Source: an uncultured Prochlorococcus sp. (GTDB taxonomy: Bacteria > Cyanobacteriota > Cyanobacteriia > PCC-6307 > Cyanobiaceae). Taken from it: DNA of 64,000 nucleotides. The stretch is from contig CABZFV010000006.1 of assembly GCA_902525075.1 (NCBI GenBank), forward strand, positions 1 through 64,000. The letters run 5' to 3'. Shown piece by piece: positions 9,329-18,167 of this stretch. The notes under the pieces were generated by a model. The model saw nothing but the letters and a program-made list of their open reading frames with translations. It searched no databases and was not told where the DNA came from. The position numbers and the translations under genes are program-made. Each line of letters starts with the position of its first letter. Position 1 is the stretch's first letter.

Positions 9329-11335
9329 TTATAGAATTTCCTTAGTCTTATTAACTACGTTTTCGACTGTAAATCCAAAATTTTTCATACATTCTCCACC
9401 TGGTGCTGATGCACCAAATCTATCCATAGTGATACAAATACCATCAAAACCTGTATATTTATGCCAACCAAATGAATGAGCGGCTTCTACTACAACTCTT
9501 TTTTTCACACTACTAGGTAAAACACTTTCTTTATAAGATTCTTCTTGCTCTTCAAAAAGTTCTACACAAGGCATAGAGACGACTCTAATTTTTTTACCCA
9601 AGCTTGAAAGTTCCTTACTTGCTTCAATGCAAAGATTCAGTTCGCTTCCAGTACCAATAAATATTAAATCTGGTGTTCCTTCGCAATCGGAAACTACATA
9701 TCCTCCTAGAGCAACTTTGTCTATCGAAGTATTTTCTTGATTTGGCATACCTTGTCTACTTAAACAAAGGGCAGAAGGTCTTTTTCGATTTTGAATAGCA
9801 AGCTTATAAGCTCCACTCGTCTCATTGCCATCTCCGGGTCTGAAAACTAGCATGTTAGGCATTGCGCGAAGAGAAGGGATAGTTTCAATAGGTTGATGTG
9901 TTGGGCCATCTTCTCCTACACCAATTGAATCATGAGTTAAGACATAGATTACTCCTAATTCGCTAAGTGCTGAAAGCCTCATTGAACCCCTCATATAATC
10001 GGCGAAAACAAGAAAGGTTCCACCATAAGGAATAAGACCACTATTGTGATAGGCAATACCATTAAGTACAGCTGCCATTGCATGCTCTCGTACACCAAAA
10101 TGTAAATATCTTTTTTCAGGGCTATGTGGCTGGAATGATCCAGTTTCTCCTTTTATATCTGTGTAATTAGAGTGAGTTAAATCTGCTGATCCGCCAATTA
10201 ATTCAGGTAGGTTAGGACCAAGAGCACCCAAACATATTTGTGAATGCTTTCTGGTGGCTAACCCTTTATCATTAGGTGAATAAGAGGGGAGATCTGAGTC
10301 CCAATTCTCAGGTAATTGCCCCTCTAACATTCTTTTTAATTCGGCTCCTTCAGAGGGATATTTTTTTTGATATTCTTCAAATTTAGAATCCCATTCTTTC
10401 TCTAAATTTTCACCTTTGTTTATTGATTTTCTAAAATGCGCATATACTTCATCGGGTATTTCAAATGGAGGATATTCCCAATTTAAAAATTCTCTAGTTA
10501 AGGCAGCTTCTTCTTCTCCAACAGCTGCTCCATGAATTCCAGCAGTATCTGATTTATTTGGAGAACCGTAACCTATGGTTGTAGAGATTTTTATAATTGA
10601 AGGCTTGTCTGAAATTAATTTTGCTTTTTCGATAGCTTCAGTAATTCCTTTAACATCATGATTCCCCTCTTCAACATGTTGTACATGCCATCCGTAAGCT
10701 TCGTATCTTTTCAAGACATCTTCAGTAAAAGAAACGTCGGTTCGTCCATCTATTGTAATTTGATTATCGTCATAAAGTGCAATTAATTTTCCAAGCTTAA
10801 GATGACCAGCTAATGAGCAGGCCTCTGATGCAATACCTTCTTGATTACAGCCATCACCCATTATTACGTAAGTATAGTGATCAACGATATTGCAATCAGG
10901 CTTATTAAATTTAGCTGCTAAGTGTGTTTCAGCTATTGCTAAACCAACTGCATTTGAAATTCCTGCTCCAAGAGGCCCAGCTGTAACTTCAACACCTTCA
11001 GTTTCGAATGTTTCTGGATGTCCAGGAGTTTTTGATCCCCATTGCCTAAATTCTTTAATGTCTTCTATGGAAACTGATTTATATCCTGTCAAATGAAGCA
11101 AGGAATACAACAGCATACAACCATGACCAGCTGATAATACAAAACGGTCTCTATTGAACCATTTTGGGTTGTTAGGGTTGTGATTAAGTATGTTTTGCCA
11201 TAAAGCATAACCCATAGGGGCACATCCCATTGGCAATCCAGGATGACCACTATTAGATTTATTTACTGCATCTACAGCAAGCATTCTTATACTATTTACA
11301 CAAAGTGATTCTAATGAAACAGATGCAGCGACCAT
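9329..11335 (-). CDS. tktA: Transketolase
   Basis: A TPP-dependent enzyme of the Calvin cycle and pentose phosphate pathway that moves two-carbon units between sugar phosphates. The 668-residue length is normal. The TPP-binding motif begins GDGCNQEG and ends near LYDDNQI; other family blocks are [49 protein letters not shown] and the C-terminal [20 protein letters not shown] end ([17 protein letters not shown]). It lies upstream of nothing obvious in its own direction except thiC, which converges on it. Confidence 0.97.
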   Translation of the reverse strand: MVAASVSLESLCVNSIRMLAVDAVNKSNSGHPGLPMGCAPMGYALWQNILNHNPNNPKWFNRDRFVLSAGHGCMLLYSLLHLTGYKSVSIEDIKEFRQWGSKTPGHPETFETEGVEVTAGPLGAGISNAVGLAIAETHLAAKFNKPDCNIVDHYTYVIMGDGCNQEGIASEACSLAGHLKLGKLIALYDDNQITIDGRTDVSFTEDVLKRYEAYGWHVQHVEEGNHDVKGITEAIEKAKLISDKPSIIKISTTIGYGSPNKSDTAGIHGAAVGEEEAALTREFLNWEYPPFEIPDEVYAHFRKSINKGENLEKEWDSKFEEYQKKYPSEGAELKRMLEGQLPENWDSDLPSYSPNDKGLATRKHSQICLGALGPNLPELIGGSADLTHSNYTDIKGETGSFQPHSPEKRYLHFGVREHAMAAVLNGIAYHNSGLIPYGGTFLVFADYMRGSMRLSALSELGVIYVLTHDSIGVGEDGPTHQPIETIPSLRAMPNMLVFRPGDGNETSGAYKLAIQNRKRPSALCLSRQGMPNQENTSIDKVALGGYVVSDCEGTPDLIFIGTGSELNLCIEASKELSSLGKKIRVVSMPCVELFEEQEESYKESVLPSSVKKRVVVEAAHSFGWHKYTGFDGICITMDRFGASAPGGECMKNFGFTVENVVNKTKEIL

Positions 11336-11378
11336 TGTTTTAAAATAAGTTAAGTTGGAAATACAGAATTGGTTGTCT

Positions 11379-12623
11379 TCAATTCATTTTGCTGAAAGCA
11401 AGGCAAACATTGTGACCACCAAAGCCGAAAGAATTAGAAAGAGCAACTCCTACTTGAGCTTCTCTTGCATTATTTGGTACATAATCAAGATCACATTCAG
11501 GATCTCGATTAACGTAGTTAATTGTAGGAGGGATGAAATTATGTGTCAAAGAAAGTATACAAGCTACAGCTTCTATACCTCCTGAGCCTCCTAGGAGATG
11601 ACCTGTCATCGACTTAGTAGAGCTTACAGGAATGAGGTAAGATCTGTCTTTAAAAATAGATTTAATTGCAGAAGTTTCATTTTTATCATTAGCTGATGTA
11701 CTTGTTCCATGAGCATTAATGTAATGAACTTTTTCAAGGCTAAGACAAGCGTCTTCAATTGCTAATTTGATAGCTTCGGCCCCTCCAGTCCCGCCTGGAG
11801 ATGGAGCAGTTATGTGATGAGCATCACATGTTGTTCCATAACCAATTATTTCTGCATAAATTCTCGCATTCCTTTTTTGTGCATTTTCTAAAGTTTCTAA
11901 AACAAGAATTCCAGATCCCTCTCCAATAACAAATCCATCTCTTTCTGCATCAAAAGGTCTACTAGCAGTCTCAGGGCTTTCATTCCTGGAAGAAAGAGCT
12001 TTGGCACTGGCAAAACCAGCTACTCCGAGAGGTGTAATACTTGCTTCTGCTCCCCCACAGATCATTGCATCTGCTTTCCCAAGTTGGAGTAATCTAAAAG
12101 AATCACCAATTGCATTTGAACCAGCAGCGCAAGCGGTGGAAACAGAGGAACTTGGTCCTTTTGCACCCAAAGCGATTGCAGCCAAACCAGTAGCCATGTT
12201 TGGAATCATCATTGGGACTGTAAATGGACTTACTCTTTTAGGCCCTTTATGACTCAATATTTGAGCTTGACTTTCCATAGTTAGTAAGCCTCCAACACCA
12301 GAACCAATAATCACTCCAATTCTTGATGCATTTTCTTCAGTAATTTCAAGTCCAGAATCATTAAAGGCTTGCTTTGCAGCAATAACTCCAAACTGGGAAA
12401 AACGATCCCATCTTTTGGATTCTTTAGCTTCAATAAAATTTTCAGATCGAAGATTTTTTACTTCTGCAGCAAATTTGCAGGGATGTTGTTCAGGATCAAA
12501 GAGAGTAATGTTTGAGACCCCATTAGTACCTGTTTGAAGACCGACTAAATATTCATCAATGTTATTACCAATTGGAGTTACTGCTCCGATTCCAGTAATA
12601 ACTACTCGATGGAAATTTGGCAT
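11379..12623 (-). CDS. fabF: 3-oxoacyl-ACP synthase II (FabF)
   Basis: A condensing enzyme of type II fatty-acid synthesis that elongates acyl-ACP with malonyl-ACP. The 414-residue protein has the Cys-His-His triad in [27 protein letters not shown] and [13 protein letters not shown], and starts with [16 protein letters not shown]. It lies 6 bases after acpP on the same strand, so the carrier protein and the condensing enzyme form an operon (acpP-fabF). The C-terminal [15 protein letters not shown] motif is complete. Confidence 0.97.
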   Translation of the reverse strand: MPNFHRVVITGIGAVTPIGNNIDEYLVGLQTGTNGVSNITLFDPEQHPCKFAAEVKNLRSENFIEAKESKRWDRFSQFGVIAAKQAFNDSGLEITEENASRIGVIIGSGVGGLLTMESQAQILSHKGPKRVSPFTVPMMIPNMATGLAAIALGAKGPSSSVSTACAAGSNAIGDSFRLLQLGKADAMICGGAEASITPLGVAGFASAKALSSRNESPETASRPFDAERDGFVIGEGSGILVLETLENAQKRNARIYAEIIGYGTTCDAHHITAPSPGGTGGAEAIKLAIEDACLSLEKVHYINAHGTSTSANDKNETSAIKSIFKDRSYLIPVSSTKSMTGHLLGGSGGIEAVACILSLTHNFIPPTINYVNRDPECDLDYVPNNAREAQVGVALSNSFGFGGHNVCLAFSKMN

Positions 12624-12629
12624 CCTATA

Positions 12630-12869
12630 CTAACCTTTTTTTTCTTCGATAAATTTTACTGCATCGCCAACAGTTGCTATTCCTTCAGCTGCTTCATCAG
12701 GAATTTCAATATCAAATGCTTCTTCAAGAGCCATTACTAATTCAACAGTATCTAGAGAATCAGCACCTAAATCATTTTGGAAGTTTGAATCTGATTTGAC
12801 TTCTCCTGCTTCAACGCTTAATTGTTCTGAAACAATAGAACACACTTTTTCGAGGATTTCTTGTGACAT
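12630..12869 (-). CDS. acpP: Acyl carrier protein
   Basis: A 79-residue acidic carrier. The phosphopantetheine attachment serine is in [18 protein letters not shown], the standard ACP motif. It leads the acpP-fabF operon and is divergent from psaC, with 133 bases between the start codons. Confidence 0.98.
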   Translation of the reverse strand: MSQEILEKVCSIVSEQLSVEAGEVKSDSNFQNDLGADSLDTVELVMALEEAFDIEIPDEAAEGIATVGDAVKFIEEKKG

Positions 12870-12960
12870 AGTTTATGAAAATTACTAATTATCTATATGA
12901 TTTTATGCCCTAGAGTTAACAAGAGTGAAGCATATCTTAATTTTTTTAATTTCTTTGTAA

Positions 12961-13248
<288 letters not shown>

Positions 13249-13328
13249 TTTTAATAGTGCAGTTTTAAGAGAGTCCATGTTTTAGTTAATACGCGTTTTA
13301 TTTCAATATAATTGAAAAAAAAATTCGT

Positions 13329-15224
13329 ATGTGTGGAATAGTTGCTGTAACTGGATATAAAAAAGCTTTACCATTATTAATTAATGGTTTAGAAAAACTT
13401 GAATATAGAGGTTATGATTCCGCAGGTATTGCAATAATAAATTCCGAAAATAATTTTATTTCTTGTAAAAAAGCAGAAGGAAAACTAAAGAATTTAATAA
13501 ATAATCTTAATGATCATAATATTCCCGGAACTGTGGGTATAGGCCATACCAGATGGGCAACTCATGGAAAACCTGAGGTTAAAAATGCACATCCTCATAC
13601 AGATAGTTCAGGAAATATTGCAGTTGTTCAAAATGGTATTATTGAAAATTTCCAAGATTTAAAAAATAAATTAGAGGAAGAGGGCATTATTTTTAATTCT
13701 GATACAGATACCGAGGTAATTCCCCATCTAATTCAAAGAGAGTTAAGTACTTTAAGTAAACTTAATCTTGAGAATAACGGGTCAACATTATTAGTAGCTG
13801 TAAGAAATGTATTATCTGATTTAGAAGGATCTTATGCTTTAGCAGTTTTATGGTCTGGTGCTCCAACCTCTTTGGTAGTTGCAAGAAGACAAGCGCCTTT
13901 GATTATTGGTTTGGGTGAAGGAGAATTTATATGTGCTAGTGATACTCCAGCTATTGCAAACTTTACCAATATTATTTTGCCTATGGAGGATGAAGAAATA
14001 GCTTTGTTGACTCCGCTTGGAATTGAAATATATGACTCAAGTAACGAGAGACAATATAGAAATCCCGTTTCTTTAAAAGTCTCAGAGCAAATAATAGATA
14101 AGATGAATTTCAAACACTACATGTTGAAAGAGATATATGATCAGCCACAGACTGCAAAAAACTGGTTGGAAAATTATTTAATTAAGAACTCAGATAATGG
14201 TCAATATCAAATTAATTATCAATTTGATACTGAGTTTTTTGAATCAATAGAAAGAATTGAAATTATTGCTTGTGGTACAAGTAAACATGCTGCAATGGTG
14301 GGCAGCTATTTATTAGAACAATTTTCAGGTATCCCTACAAATGTCTTTTTTGCGAGCGAATTTCGATATTCACCACCTCCACTATTGCCAAATACATTGA
14401 CTATTGGAGTCACTCAATCCGGAGAGACTGCTGATACAATTGCGGCTATCGATATGGAAATTAAAAGACGTTCTTTAATCGAAAATGAAAAATTTAAACC
14501 CAATCTTATTGCAATAACAAATAGAAAAGAGAGTTCCATAGGAAGGCAGGTCTCAAATATAATTGATATTTGTGCAGGAATAGAAGTTGGAGTTGCAGCA
14601 ACAAAAACTTTTTTTGCTCAATTACTTTCTTTTTATGGATTAGCCATAAAATTTGCTCAAATTAAAGGTAATCAAAGTCCTGAAGAAATAGGTAAATTAA
14701 TAAACGAACTTAAAAATCTTCCGCCATTACTGGAAGATCTCATAGAGAAACATAATAAATCTTCAGAAAAGCTAGCACATGACTTTTTTAATATTAAAGA
14801 TGTTATTTTTTTAGGAAGAGGAATAAATTATCCTATTGCCCTTGAAGGCGCGTTAAAACTTAAAGAAATTAGTTATATTCATGCAGCTGGATATCCTGCT
14901 GGAGAAATGAAACACGGTCCAATAGCTTTGTTAGATAAAAAAGTACCTGTTATTTCTATCGCTTCTCCTGGCGAGGTTTTTGATAAAGTTATCAGTAATG
15001 CTCAAGAAGCAAAAGCTAGAGATTCATATTTGATTGGGATTGCTCCTGAATGTAACGGAACTGAAATCTTTGATTATTTAATGAAAGTTCCTTCCTCTAA
15101 TGAATGGATTTCACCTCTACTTAACATACTACCTTTACAATTATTGAGTTATCATATTGCATCTCATAGGGGACTAGACGTGGATCAACCAAGAAATTTA
15201 GCTAAAAGTGTAACTGTTGAATAA
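13329..15224 (+). CDS. glmS: Glucosamine-6-phosphate synthase (isomerizing)
   Basis: Makes glucosamine-6-phosphate from fructose-6-phosphate and glutamine, the first step to peptidoglycan and lipopolysaccharide amino sugars. The N-terminal glutaminase begins MCGIVAVTGY, leaving Cys2 as nucleophile, with RGYDSAGIA and HTRWATHG. Two SIS domains follow (about 310-450, ACGTSKHAAMVGSYLLEQ and TQSGETADT; about 490-620, FLGRGINYPIALEGALKLKE). It ends in PRNLAKSVTVE like the E. coli enzyme. 631 residues, full length. A TATAAT at 13307-13312 is a possible -10 box, though it would leave a very short leader. I saw no glmS ribozyme. Confidence 0.98.
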   Translation: MCGIVAVTGYKKALPLLINGLEKLEYRGYDSAGIAIINSENNFISCKKAEGKLKNLINNLNDHNIPGTVGIGHTRWATHGKPEVKNAHPHTDSSGNIAVVQNGIIENFQDLKNKLEEEGIIFNSDTDTEVIPHLIQRELSTLSKLNLENNGSTLLVAVRNVLSDLEGSYALAVLWSGAPTSLVVARRQAPLIIGLGEGEFICASDTPAIANFTNIILPMEDEEIALLTPLGIEIYDSSNERQYRNPVSLKVSEQIIDKMNFKHYMLKEIYDQPQTAKNWLENYLIKNSDNGQYQINYQFDTEFFESIERIEIIACGTSKHAAMVGSYLLEQFSGIPTNVFFASEFRYSPPPLLPNTLTIGVTQSGETADTIAAIDMEIKRRSLIENEKFKPNLIAITNRKESSIGRQVSNIIDICAGIEVGVAATKTFFAQLLSFYGLAIKFAQIKGNQSPEEIGKLINELKNLPPLLEDLIEKHNKSSEKLAHDFFNIKDVIFLGRGINYPIALEGALKLKEISYIHAAGYPAGEMKHGPIALLDKKVPVISIASPGEVFDKVISNAQEAKARDSYLIGIAPECNGTEIFDYLMKVPSSNEWISPLLNILPLQLLSYHIASHRGLDVDQPRNLAKSVTVE

Positions 15225-15254
15225 TGAGTTTCTTACAAATTTTATTTTTTCAAT

Positions 15255-15794
15255 TTATAGCTCTAAAAGTCCATTTGGAGGATTGATGATTAGAAAATTA
15301 TTTTTTATATCTATTAATGGGACTATTTCTTTCACAAATGGTACAAGAACTTTTTTTTGATTTTGAAAAAGTTCAATAACAAGTAAATTATTTTTCTCAT
15401 TTTCTAAATTGATAACTTTCCCAATTTTTTTTAATTCATCATCTTCAAAAGTTTTTACCTCGAGATTAACAAGTTCTAACAAGTGGAATTCTTCCTTTTT
15501 TAATTTGGGTAGTGTTTCGGCTTTTACAAGAATTTTAAATTTTTTCAGTTGCTCTGCATGATTTCTTGTATTTATTCCTTGGAACTTAACTATAAAGATT
15601 TCTTTACCAGGCTGTTTGAAACCAGATATAAGTTTTATTTTTGAAGGAGGTTCTTTTTCTTGTTGTAACCATCTAATTCCTGGTTTTAAAAATCTTTCTT
15701 CAAAATCACTAAGAGATTTAACCTTTACCTGGCCATTTATTCCATGACATGATGTTATCAAACCAACAGTCAACCATTCTTTTTTATTTATCAT
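15255..15794 (-). CDS. rimM: Ribosome maturation factor RimM
   Basis: A 179-residue factor needed to mature the head of the 30S subunit; binds ribosomal protein S19. The N-terminal beta-barrel has [21 protein letters not shown] and the C-terminal PRC-barrel has [28 protein letters not shown] and [13 protein letters not shown]. It converges on glmS and is divergent from ndhS, with only 24 bases between start codons. Not grouped here with trmD or rpsP as in many bacteria. Confidence 0.93.
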   Translation of the reverse strand: MINKKEWLTVGLITSCHGINGQVKVKSLSDFEERFLKPGIRWLQQEKEPPSKIKLISGFKQPGKEIFIVKFQGINTRNHAEQLKKFKILVKAETLPKLKKEEFHLLELVNLEVKTFEDDELKKIGKVINLENEKNNLLVIELFQNQKKVLVPFVKEIVPLIDIKNNFLIINPPNGLLEL

Positions 15795-15818
15795 ATATTG
15801 TATTAGAAAGAGTCTTTT

Positions 15819-16004
15819 ATGGAATTATCTACTAAACCCATACTCCCTGGATCTTTTGTTGTTGTAAAAGACATTAATTCTATCTACAGAGGATACAAAG
15901 GATTTGTACAAAGAGTTACAAAAAAAAGAGCTGCGGTTCTTTTTGAAGGAGGTAATTGGGATAAACTCATAACTTTTCAGCTAAAAAATTTAGAAATAGT
16001 ATAA
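15819..16004 (+). CDS. ndhS: NAD(P)H dehydrogenase subunit NdhS
   Basis: A 61-residue SH3-like protein ([37 protein letters not shown]) matching NdhS, the small subunit at the ferredoxin-docking site of the photosynthetic NDH-1 complex. The FEGGNWDKL block is the family signature (formerly DUF3252). It is a single small gene squeezed between the divergent rimM and the converging rnc, 3 bases from the rnc stop. Easily missed because of its size. Confidence 0.9.
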   Translation: MELSTKPILPGSFVVVKDINSIYRGYKGFVQRVTKKRAAVLFEGGNWDKLITFQLKNLEIV

Positions 16005-16007
16005 AAA

Positions 16008-16757
16008 TTATATTTTACCTATAGTAATAAATTTTTCTATCAAAACTCTTGCTGCATTTGTTTCTGCTTGTTTATGAGACTTGCCGAATGCAGATGATTC
16101 TTTTAATCCTTCGATAAATATATCGCAAGAAAATCTTTTAGGATCCCCATTTTTCTTTGAGACTTCAATTATTTTATAGACTGGCAAATCAAAACCTTTA
16201 CTTTGGCACCACTCTTGCAATACTGTTTTAGATTTGAATTTATATGGAGCTTTTAAAAATATTTCTGAATCTTCCTCCCAAATATCATCTAACCAAAGAT
16301 TTACTTCCTGAATGGAATTGAAGCACTTGTAAAGAGCACCGATTAAAGCTTCTGTAGCTTCACCAATAATAGTATTTTTTGAATTTTCATCACCAAGCGC
16401 TTTAGGACCTTTAATGATTAATTTTTCTATATCAATTTTTTCCCCTAGTTTAGTTAACCATTCATCACTTACAATTTGAGCTCTTAGCTCTGATCTTTCT
16501 CCTACACTCATTTGAGGATATTTTTTTTCAATAAATTTAGAAGCAGCTAATCTGAGTACTGCATCTCCGAAAAATTCTAGTTTTTCATAATTTAATATTT
16601 TATCCTCTGAGGAATGGATAAATGCTTGATTAAAATCTTGAATAATTGAAATATTTTGAGTGCTAATTATTTCAGAAAATCTTTTTGATTTAATATTTAA
16701 AGACTTTAAAAAAGTAGTTATTTGATCAATTCTTTTTGCGTTAATTATATTTGCCAT
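16008..16757 (-). CDS. rnc: Ribonuclease III
   Basis: Cleaves double-stranded RNA, including rRNA precursors. The 249-residue protein has the catalytic signature in YEKLEFFGDAVLRLAASKF, the second acidic site in GEATEALIGALYK, and a C-terminal dsRNA-binding domain from about 180 (SKTVLQEWCQSKGFDLPVYK, FGKSHKQAETNAARVLIEK). It starts 23 bases after the 3' end of the RNase P RNA gene on the same strand, and I see no strong terminator between them, so co-transcription is possible. Confidence 0.95.
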   Translation of the reverse strand: MANIINAKRIDQITTFLKSLNIKSKRFSEIISTQNISIIQDFNQAFIHSSEDKILNYEKLEFFGDAVLRLAASKFIEKKYPQMSVGERSELRAQIVSDEWLTKLGEKIDIEKLIIKGPKALGDENSKNTIIGEATEALIGALYKCFNSIQEVNLWLDDIWEEDSEIFLKAPYKFKSKTVLQEWCQSKGFDLPVYKIIEVSKKNGDPKRFSCDIFIEGLKESSAFGKSHKQAETNAARVLIEKFITIGKI

Positions 16758-16780
16758 CTGATTTGAATAATCACAACAAT

Positions 16781-17160
16781 TAGAAAGCAGGTCATAAGCC
16801 GGGTTCTGTTCATCTTAATTAAGATGGGCAATCATCTATCTAGGACTGGAATTACTTCACAGTCTCAAGCGGCGCTTAAAAGTAGATTGTGTAATGGTCA
16901 TAAATCTACTAAGCCTTGCACCCAGCCGGGGTTTACCTAGCCAACACTTCTCAATGTTGCTGGTGCGCTCTTACCACACCCTTGCACCCTTGCCATACAT
17001 AAAGTATTCGGCGGTATGTTTCTGTGGCACTATCCTCGCGGTTGCCCGCACTGGGAATTACCCAGCAAGCCTGACCATGTGGGAGCCCGGACTTTCCTCA
17101 AGAAAGTTTTATTTTGTTTCCAAAATAAAACTTTCTTGCGATTGCCTCTCCTGCTTTCAT
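16781..17160 (-). ncRNA. rnpB: RNase P RNA
   Basis: The catalytic RNA that trims the 5' leader of tRNA precursors. On the reverse strand the conserved blocks are GAGGAAAGTCCGGGCTCCC near the 5' side, GGTAAACCCCGGCTGGG in the middle and ACAGAACCCGGCTTATGACC at the 3' end. The ends are set by the P1 helix: GAAAGCAGG (5') pairs with CCTGCTTTC (3'). About 380 nt, A-type. The P3 arm is replaced by an 18-bp perfect AT-rich hairpin with a GAAA loop (17099-17138). Two apparent forward reading frames here are artefacts of the RNA gene. Confidence 0.96.
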
Positions 17161-17196
17161 TTAGCATAATGCTTAATACCCCAAAAATCATCTATT

Positions 17197-17270
<74 letters not shown>

Positions 17271-17347
17271 TAAAATAAAAAACTATATGTAGTATGTGTG
17301 CAAAATTGCTACTCTCTAGCTAGCGTATAGTTAGTAATAAATCTTTT

Positions 17348-17680
17348 ATGGCTAAGTTGCATGATATGCGTTTAAAGCTCTTAATTCAACAAGAGCATGA
17401 ACGCATTTCTAAATCCCAACCTAATGATTTAGATCTTTCAATAGTTCAAGCAAGATGTCTGTGCTGGCTTGCTTTATTGGCGGAAGCTCACGAAGATCAA
17501 GCGAATGATGCAGAAAAAAGAGGCGATGCTGAGCAAGCAATGGGATGGTTTGCTGATTCTATGAGACTAAGAGATGTTATTAACTTGGTGACTAGTATTG
17601 AGATACCTTTGCCAGATAGTCCGGATTCACTAGATGAAAATGACGAATTATTGGATGGCCCTACAATTTTGCCCAAATAG
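17348..17680 (+). CDS. Unknown protein, acidic C-terminus
   Basis: A 110-residue soluble protein with a predicted all-helical core (LKLLIQQEHERISKSQ, IVQARCLCWLALLAEAHEDQA, AMGWFADSMRLRDVINLV) and a Pro/Asp-rich tail (PLPDSPDSLDENDELLDGP). The paired helices resemble a single TPR-like hairpin, but I do not recognise the family. It looks like a real gene: ATG start, normal codon use, and position between tRNA-Arg and another unknown gene on the same strand. Confidence 0.75.
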   Translation: MAKLHDMRLKLLIQQEHERISKSQPNDLDLSIVQARCLCWLALLAEAHEDQANDAEKRGDAEQAMGWFADSMRLRDVINLVTSIEIPLPDSPDSLDENDELLDGPTILPK

Positions 17681-17711
17681 TGAGATGATGTAGAAAGAAT
17701 CATTTTTACTT

Positions 17712-18167
17712 TTGACTGAAGAACCATGTCAATGCTCTGATTGTCAGAGATTTTATAAAGAGCATGATCGTCTAATTAGAGAATTTCCTACTTTTAAGCA
17801 GCAACAAGAATTGAATTGGGCATCTATTCAATCTTTCAGAACTCTTTGTACCAAGGTTACTGATGAGTTGCAGAGAGAATTATCTGAAAGAGAATCAAGT
17901 GAAGATAACACTTCAAAAGAAGAACGCATTTCTGATACAGAAATTACTGAATCTTTAGATGAACTTGAAAGTGTTAATGCCTATTTATATTCAATTGAAG
18001 CATTAATGGAAAGAATATTTGATACAAAAATTTCTAATAATATTGAATCTAAATTTAAAGAAATTGCAAATGAACTAGCCCCAGACCCATTAAATATGGA
18101 TCGATTAATTTTGAATAGATTATTTCATCAAACTCCAGATTCACCAGATAAGAAAAATATTAATTAG
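17712..18167 (+). CDS. Unknown protein with N-terminal CxCxxC motif
   Basis: A 151-residue acidic protein. The start is probably the TTG at 17712, giving MTEEPCQCSDCQRFYKE; no upstream ATG exists in frame. The CQCSDC cysteine cluster near the N-terminus could bind metal; there is one more Cys further on (TLCTKV). The rest is charged and helical (LERESSEDNTSKEER, ITESLDELESVNAYLYSIEALMERIF). No family recognised. It overlaps the converging glgP gene by 8 bases. Confidence 0.68.
   Translation: MTEEPCQCSDCQRFYKEHDRLIREFPTFKQQQELNWASIQSFRTLCTKVTDELQRELSERESSEDNTSKEERISDTEITESLDELESVNAYLYSIEALMERIFDTKISNNIESKFKEIANELAPDPLNMDRLILNRLFHQTPDSPDKKNIN

Noticed and set aside
13249..13328. A glmS ribozyme before glmS
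   Set aside because: The leader is only 80 bases, AT-rich and without the conserved ribozyme core; such ribozymes are known mainly in Firmicutes.
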